This document shows, piece by piece, positions 59,541 to 64,000 of a stretch of 64,000 nucleotides of DNA. Source of the DNA: Hymenoscyphus infarciens (lineage: Eukaryota > Ascomycota > Leotiomycetes > Helotiales > Helotiaceae); the NCBI GenBank assembly GCA_001414345.1, contig LLCB01000289.1, positions 1-64,000 of the forward strand, given 5' to 3'. Each line of letters begins with the position of its first letter. Within the stretch, counting starts at the first letter, position 1. Made by a program: the position numbers and the translations under genes. Below the pieces are notes generated by a model. That model saw only the letters and a program-made list of their open reading frames with translations, was not told the origin of the DNA and ran no database searches.

Positions 59541-62500
59541 TATTATTATAATAATTAATTAATTATAAGAACAAAAGTAAGAATATAAGTAGTTACTACT
59601 TAGTTTTAGTATTAAAAGTATACTAAAAAGTAGTAATAAGCTAAAGAACGTTTAGAAAATACTACTAGTTAGTATAATATATATTTATATATTAGAGTTT
59701 ATTAAATAAAGTAGATAAAAGAGAGAAATTTATTAAACTAATTATATAATTAAGTAAAAGTTTAATTAAAGTATTTCTCTAAGATTTCTTAATAACTCTA
59801 TTATATAAGTTAGTTATATTAACTCTAAAATATAATAAATTTAAAGATATAACTTAAAAAACTTACTTAGAGTCTATTTAGCTCGTATATATCTAGGATA
59901 TATACTACTAAAAAATAAGAGATAAAATATATATATATATACTAATTCTATATATATACTAGTGTTTAGTATATATATTTAAAAGTTATACAAATCCCTC
60001 GTTTAGCCTCGTATATCTTAGTATATATATAAATAGAATATATACTACTAAAAAAAGTTTTAGACCTCTAGAGATATAAATCTTTAAAAGTTTATATATA
60101 TCTTTTATCTATTATCTAATACTAGCACTTAGTACTACTTACTAAGAATATATACTAGAATATATACTATAAGCTAAATATTCTTTATATATATTTAGAA
60201 ATAAAGAGAGATTATACTAATATAGCGATTATAGAAGCTATATTAAGAGTATAGAATAAGTAAAGTAAAGTTAAAGTAGATACTTGATTCCTAGAACTAT
60301 AAGAGAGAGTATAAGGCTTTAAATACTATACTTCTTACTTAAAAGGTAGGGATTATTAAGTAATCCTTTATCTAACCTACCTTTATCTTATAATATATCT
60401 CTTAAATAACCTTTTCTAATTAGGAAAGCGTTATTTACTATATATATAGATTTAATAAGCTAAACTCTTTCTTTTCTTTTTATAACTTTCTTAAAACTCT
60501 TCTACTACTACTAAACTATTATAGTATATATTATCTAATAAAAAACTATAGTATAAAGCTTATATTTACCTTTTCTAGGCTTTTATATTAACTAAAATAG
60601 CCTTCTTCCTAGATCTCTTATCTTCTAGATAGTAAGACTCTTATAAATAATAGCTTTATACTTATTTATAAGTATTATAAAGCTAAAGTTACTAATAAAA
60701 GTAAGTATTATAAAGATAATATTAATAAGAAAGGTGTTAAATATATAATTAATAGATTTAAACTTAGGTATTATATACTTATAAGTTCTTTTAAATATAT
60801 TAATCCTTATACTACACTTTAGCTAACTATATAAGAACATTAAATATTAAATCTCTTATATATTTTCTCTTCTAGTCTAGTTATACTCTAGAGTAGTATA
60901 CTTAGTAGATTTTATACTATTGATATCTTTAAGAATAAGCTAAAGAAGTTAGTAGTTATAAGCTCTAATTAATATTAAGCTTTTAAAGACAATCTTAAAC
61001 TTAAAAAACTTTTTAAGAAGCTTTTAGCTATTAATACTAAGCTTTTAAATAAACTTTCTAGTAATAATATTAAGTACTTAATTATTAGTAGTAAGGGCTT
61101 ACTTACTATGTCTTCTATTAAGAAAGGTTATCTTAATATTTTAAATTTCTAAGAAGCTTCTTATAAAGGCTATATTACTTTTATAGTAGCTAGTAAATTA
61201 ACTAGTTATTACTATAATATAGAATCTAAAAAAGTTATATACTATTTTAACTATACTATTAGATACTCTTATAAAGTGTTATTAAGTATTTATCTCTTTT
61301 TTATAATTACTTTAACTAAAAATCTTAAGAAATATTAGACTAATATTAGTAATAAAGTTTATATAAAGCTTTATTTAGTTAGTCTTCTACTTCTTATTTT
61401 ATTTCCTTAGCTAATTTTATAGATTTAGAAGTAGGAAAAGTTATATAATATAATCTATATAAGTCTTAAATAAGGTTTTAGAAGCTCTTAGTTATTCTTA
61501 GTTCTAAACTATACTTATTACTATAAAGAGCTTAATAGTTTTTAAGGTCTTACTTCTAATAATAAACTAGATAGTAATACTTCTAAGGTTTTAAAACATA
61601 GTAACTATGTTTTTAAGAGTACTTCTTTTATAGCTTCTATCTTAAATAGTACTCTACTTATAAGAGCTAATACTTATAGTTAAACTAAGAGCTTAAGTAC
61701 TCTTTATAAGAGTTCTACTATTTATAGTAAAGATAATATCTCTCTCTCTAAGTAGTAAAAGTTTACTTAAAAGCTTTTAAAGGTTCTTTTAAAAAGCTAT
61801 TCTAAAAAATCTATTCTAAAGTCTATTCTAAGAAAGACTATTTTAAAAAAAACTACTTCTATAAAGTTAGTTTCTAAAAAGTTATCTTCTAAGAAGCTTA
61901 TTAATAACTATTCTAAGTATTCTTTAAAGAGTTATAAATATAAGAAGGATATTTTTAAGAGTAAGAAGTCTAAGAATAATAATAGTAATAATAAGTCTAA
62001 TAGTATTAATCTTAGTAATACTTTTAATAAAATAGGTATAATACTTATTACTCTTAGTAAAACTATTTCTAAGTATTAGAAGAAGTACTATTAGTTAGTT
62101 AATATACTTTACGTTTATATAGTAGTAGTTAGTTCTTTTAAAACTTTATATTTATATTTAATAGTACTTTTTAGAAGAGTTTTATAGTATTTAATTACTA
62201 AGTATATAATAATTAAATAAATAAATAAAATCTAAAATAAGCTTATAATACTCTTTAAATAATTATAATATAAAAAAGAATAAAACTTCTTAAAAATATA
62301 TAAGTAAAATAATAAAGTAAAATATAATAATATATAAAAATAATAAAAAGTATTATTTATTATTTTAAAAGAGTGTTTTTAACTTAAAAATATAGTTTTA
62401 ACTTAAAATTTAGTATACTTTTACTTTTTAAGAGAGTATTTTACTAAGTAAATAAGTATTTTAGAGATTAAGTAAAGTTTTAAAATATTTAAATTTTTAT

Positions 62501-62599
62501 TTAAATAAGTTTTTTATAAGTCTATCTACTAATATATTATTTATTAATAAATAAGTAACTTAGAAAGATCTCTTCTAATACTTTTAATAAAGCTATATA
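59541..62599. mobile_element. Unresolved AT-rich, RIP-like repeat DNA
   Basis: About 3 kb of extreme AT content with no open frame and little C or G. Partial direct similarity occurs between stretches near 59935-60010 and 60005-60060 (TATATATACTAGTGTTTAG and CTCGTATATCTTAGTATATA). The part at 61700-62060 would read as Lys/Asn/Ser-rich low complexity. I could not assign an element type. Confidence 0.5.
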
Positions 62600-64000
62600 T
62601 TCTAAATATCTATATATTAAAGCTTTATAGATATTCTCTTATTTTCTTTAGTAATTAATTAAATAGTTTATTAATTATTATAGAATATATTCTATATCTT
62701 ACTTAAATTAAGTTATAGTTTTCTAAAGAGATACTTTAAAACTATTATTTCTATACTTAGCTACTTTACTTTTAAGAGCTTAGCTTTTATTATTAATATT
62801 ATAATTATATTTTATTATAAAGCTTTCTAAGCTATAAGTCTACTAAATAATAATATTATATATCTATTAGAAGATCTTTAAGTTTCTAAATTATTAGTAT
62901 ATAATATATCTAAGATAAGTACTAGTTATATACTTCTAAGCTCTCTCTTATATATAATTCTTAAGAACCTTATTTTAAATAAGTATTAAATATACTAATC
63001 TATTATAGCTATATATTTATTATTTAAGTTAGTTAAGAAGTATAAAAGCTAAGAAGTAGTAAATATAATATCTAGTTATATTATAATTACTATATAGAAT
63101 ACTAAACCTACTTTCTTTTAATAGAACTTTATAAATATAGGTTTTACTATTTTTTAATTCTTTTTTAGTTTATATATTAGAAGTAGTATACTTAAGTAAT
63201 CTCTATTAATAAGCTTAAATTATTTAGTAATTTATTTAATATATATATTATAAGAGAGCTATATCTTTTTTTATACTTTATCTTTATAGACTTTTACTCT
63301 AAGATACTATTCTATATTACTAAATAAGTATAGTTTATATAAAAGCTTTAGTTTATCTATTATAACTCTTATTAGAGATTTATTATCTTAATAGTATATT
63401 ATCTATATATTATCTATATAAAAGATTATAAAAACCTTTCTTAAAAGATCTATATAAATATAGAGCTCTTCTAGATAAGGTATTAAGTTATATTCTTAAA
63501 TAGTAGTTATAAAGTATTTAAACTATAAAGCTAGAGAATCTCTTAACTTATAAAGTACTCTATCTAATTTAATATATAATCTCTTTTATTAATATCTATC
63601 TAGAAGTTAGTAAGCTACTAAAAGAGCTTCTATATCTCTTTCTATATTAATAAACACGTTTATAATATTATATTACTTAATCTCTAAGTTAAATCTAGTA
63701 GCTATTACTATAACTATTTAGAATAATCTTACTATAAGTATAGTAGTATATATTAAAAGGATAGTATCTTCTTATTAGAGATTACTTCTAATTATAAACT
63801 AAGCTTAATATTAAATTAAATAGTTTATAAAGTTATATTTATATATAAATACCTACTTTAAAAGTAATAGTTTTATTTTAGTATTCTATCTTTTAATTAT
63901 ATACTAGTATTTCCTTTTCTCTAAGTTCTTAATTTTAAGTTCTAAATCGTCTTTAAAGTACTTACTAAATAGATAGTTTATAAGTTCTCTTTATAATTTT
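62600..64000 (-). mobile_element. Second Ty1/copia relic, reverse transcriptase and RNase H, runs off the window
   Basis: On the minus strand the region reads, from right to left, as a copia-type reverse transcriptase followed by the connection and RNase H part. Visible pieces include INVFINIERDIEALLVAY and YKLRDSLALQFKYF (the ALYGLRQ region) near 63520-63660. Further left come FYIVIII, LDIIFTTS, a YFLTNLNNKYIAIID stretch, and YTNNLET followed by SSNRYIILLFSRLIA near 62810-62900. Many stops interrupt it. It lies on the strand opposite to element B and its frames are distinct, so it is a different copy. Its left boundary is unresolved and the right end is outside the window. Confidence 0.72.

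Overview
The window is nuclear DNA of a filamentous ascomycete. Genes carry short introns (47-80 nt in most cases) with GT-AG ends and ACTAAC/CTGAC-type branch sites, and the protein families are fungal: an Usv1/RfeC-type C2H2 regulator, a CE1 acetylxylan esterase, a MYND protein, an UNC93-like transporter, Emg1/Nep1, a PAS hybrid histidine kinase, GH78 and GH1. Gene-bearing DNA of mixed composition alternates with very AT-rich, TpA-rich DNA that looks mutated by RIP (repeat-induced point mutation). This two-compartment layout and the feel of the proteins suggest Leotiomycetes (Helotiales), which is inference only.

Layout. 1-4.4 kb: no gene, but a 600-bp TIR element. 4.4-6.6 kb: a C2H2 transcription factor on the minus strand, with a long unusual upstream region (microsatellite, uORFs). 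7.8-14.9 kb: a gene desert with a second copy of the TIR element (533 bp) and a degenerate repeat family near 14.2-14.7 kb. 15.0-15.9 kb: secreted CE1 esterase (-). 16.8-17.9 kb: MYND protein (+). 19.4-21.0 kb: a decayed gene with a STAND/NACHT-associated N-terminal helical domain and a fungal Cys/His finger region (-). 22.6-23.4 kb: secreted, probably GPI-anchored protein (+). 25.0-27.8 kb: coiled-coil protein (+). 28.2-29.3 kb: partial four-exon gene of unknown function (+). 30.2-31.8 kb: UNC93-like MFS protein (-). 33.6-35.1 kb: AT-rich relic and a small C-rich TIR element. 36.0-36.8 kb: emg1 (+) with a gene remnant directly behind it. 38.2-39.9 kb: VOC-domain protein (+). 42.2-46.1 kb: seven-exon hybrid histidine kinase (+). 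47.0-49.8 kb (-) and 50.7-52.3 kb (+): a GH78 alpha-L-rhamnosidase and a GH1 beta-glucosidase sharing a divergent promoter that holds a 92-bp MITE. 52.3-64 kb: an 11.7-kb AT-rich block of nested, RIP-damaged retroelements.

The strongest structural result is that block. A solo-LTR-like copy (family A, 52561-59535) was split by a 250-bp MITE (TA duplication) and by a Ty1/copia-type element B (two 173-bp LTRs, 5-bp duplication ATATT). B was itself split by a full family-A element (two 311-bp LTRs, 5-bp duplication AAGAC). A further copia RT/RNase H relic on the minus strand runs off the right edge.

Functionally, GH78 plus GH1 is the enzyme pair needed to strip rhamnose and then glucose from plant rutinosides or similar glycosides. 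Neither shows a secretion signal. The CE1 esterase fits a plant-associated or saprotrophic life. A further pattern is a recurrent composition switch inside genes: coding strands start C/A-rich and turn G/T-rich toward the 3' end, whichever genomic strand the gene lies on.
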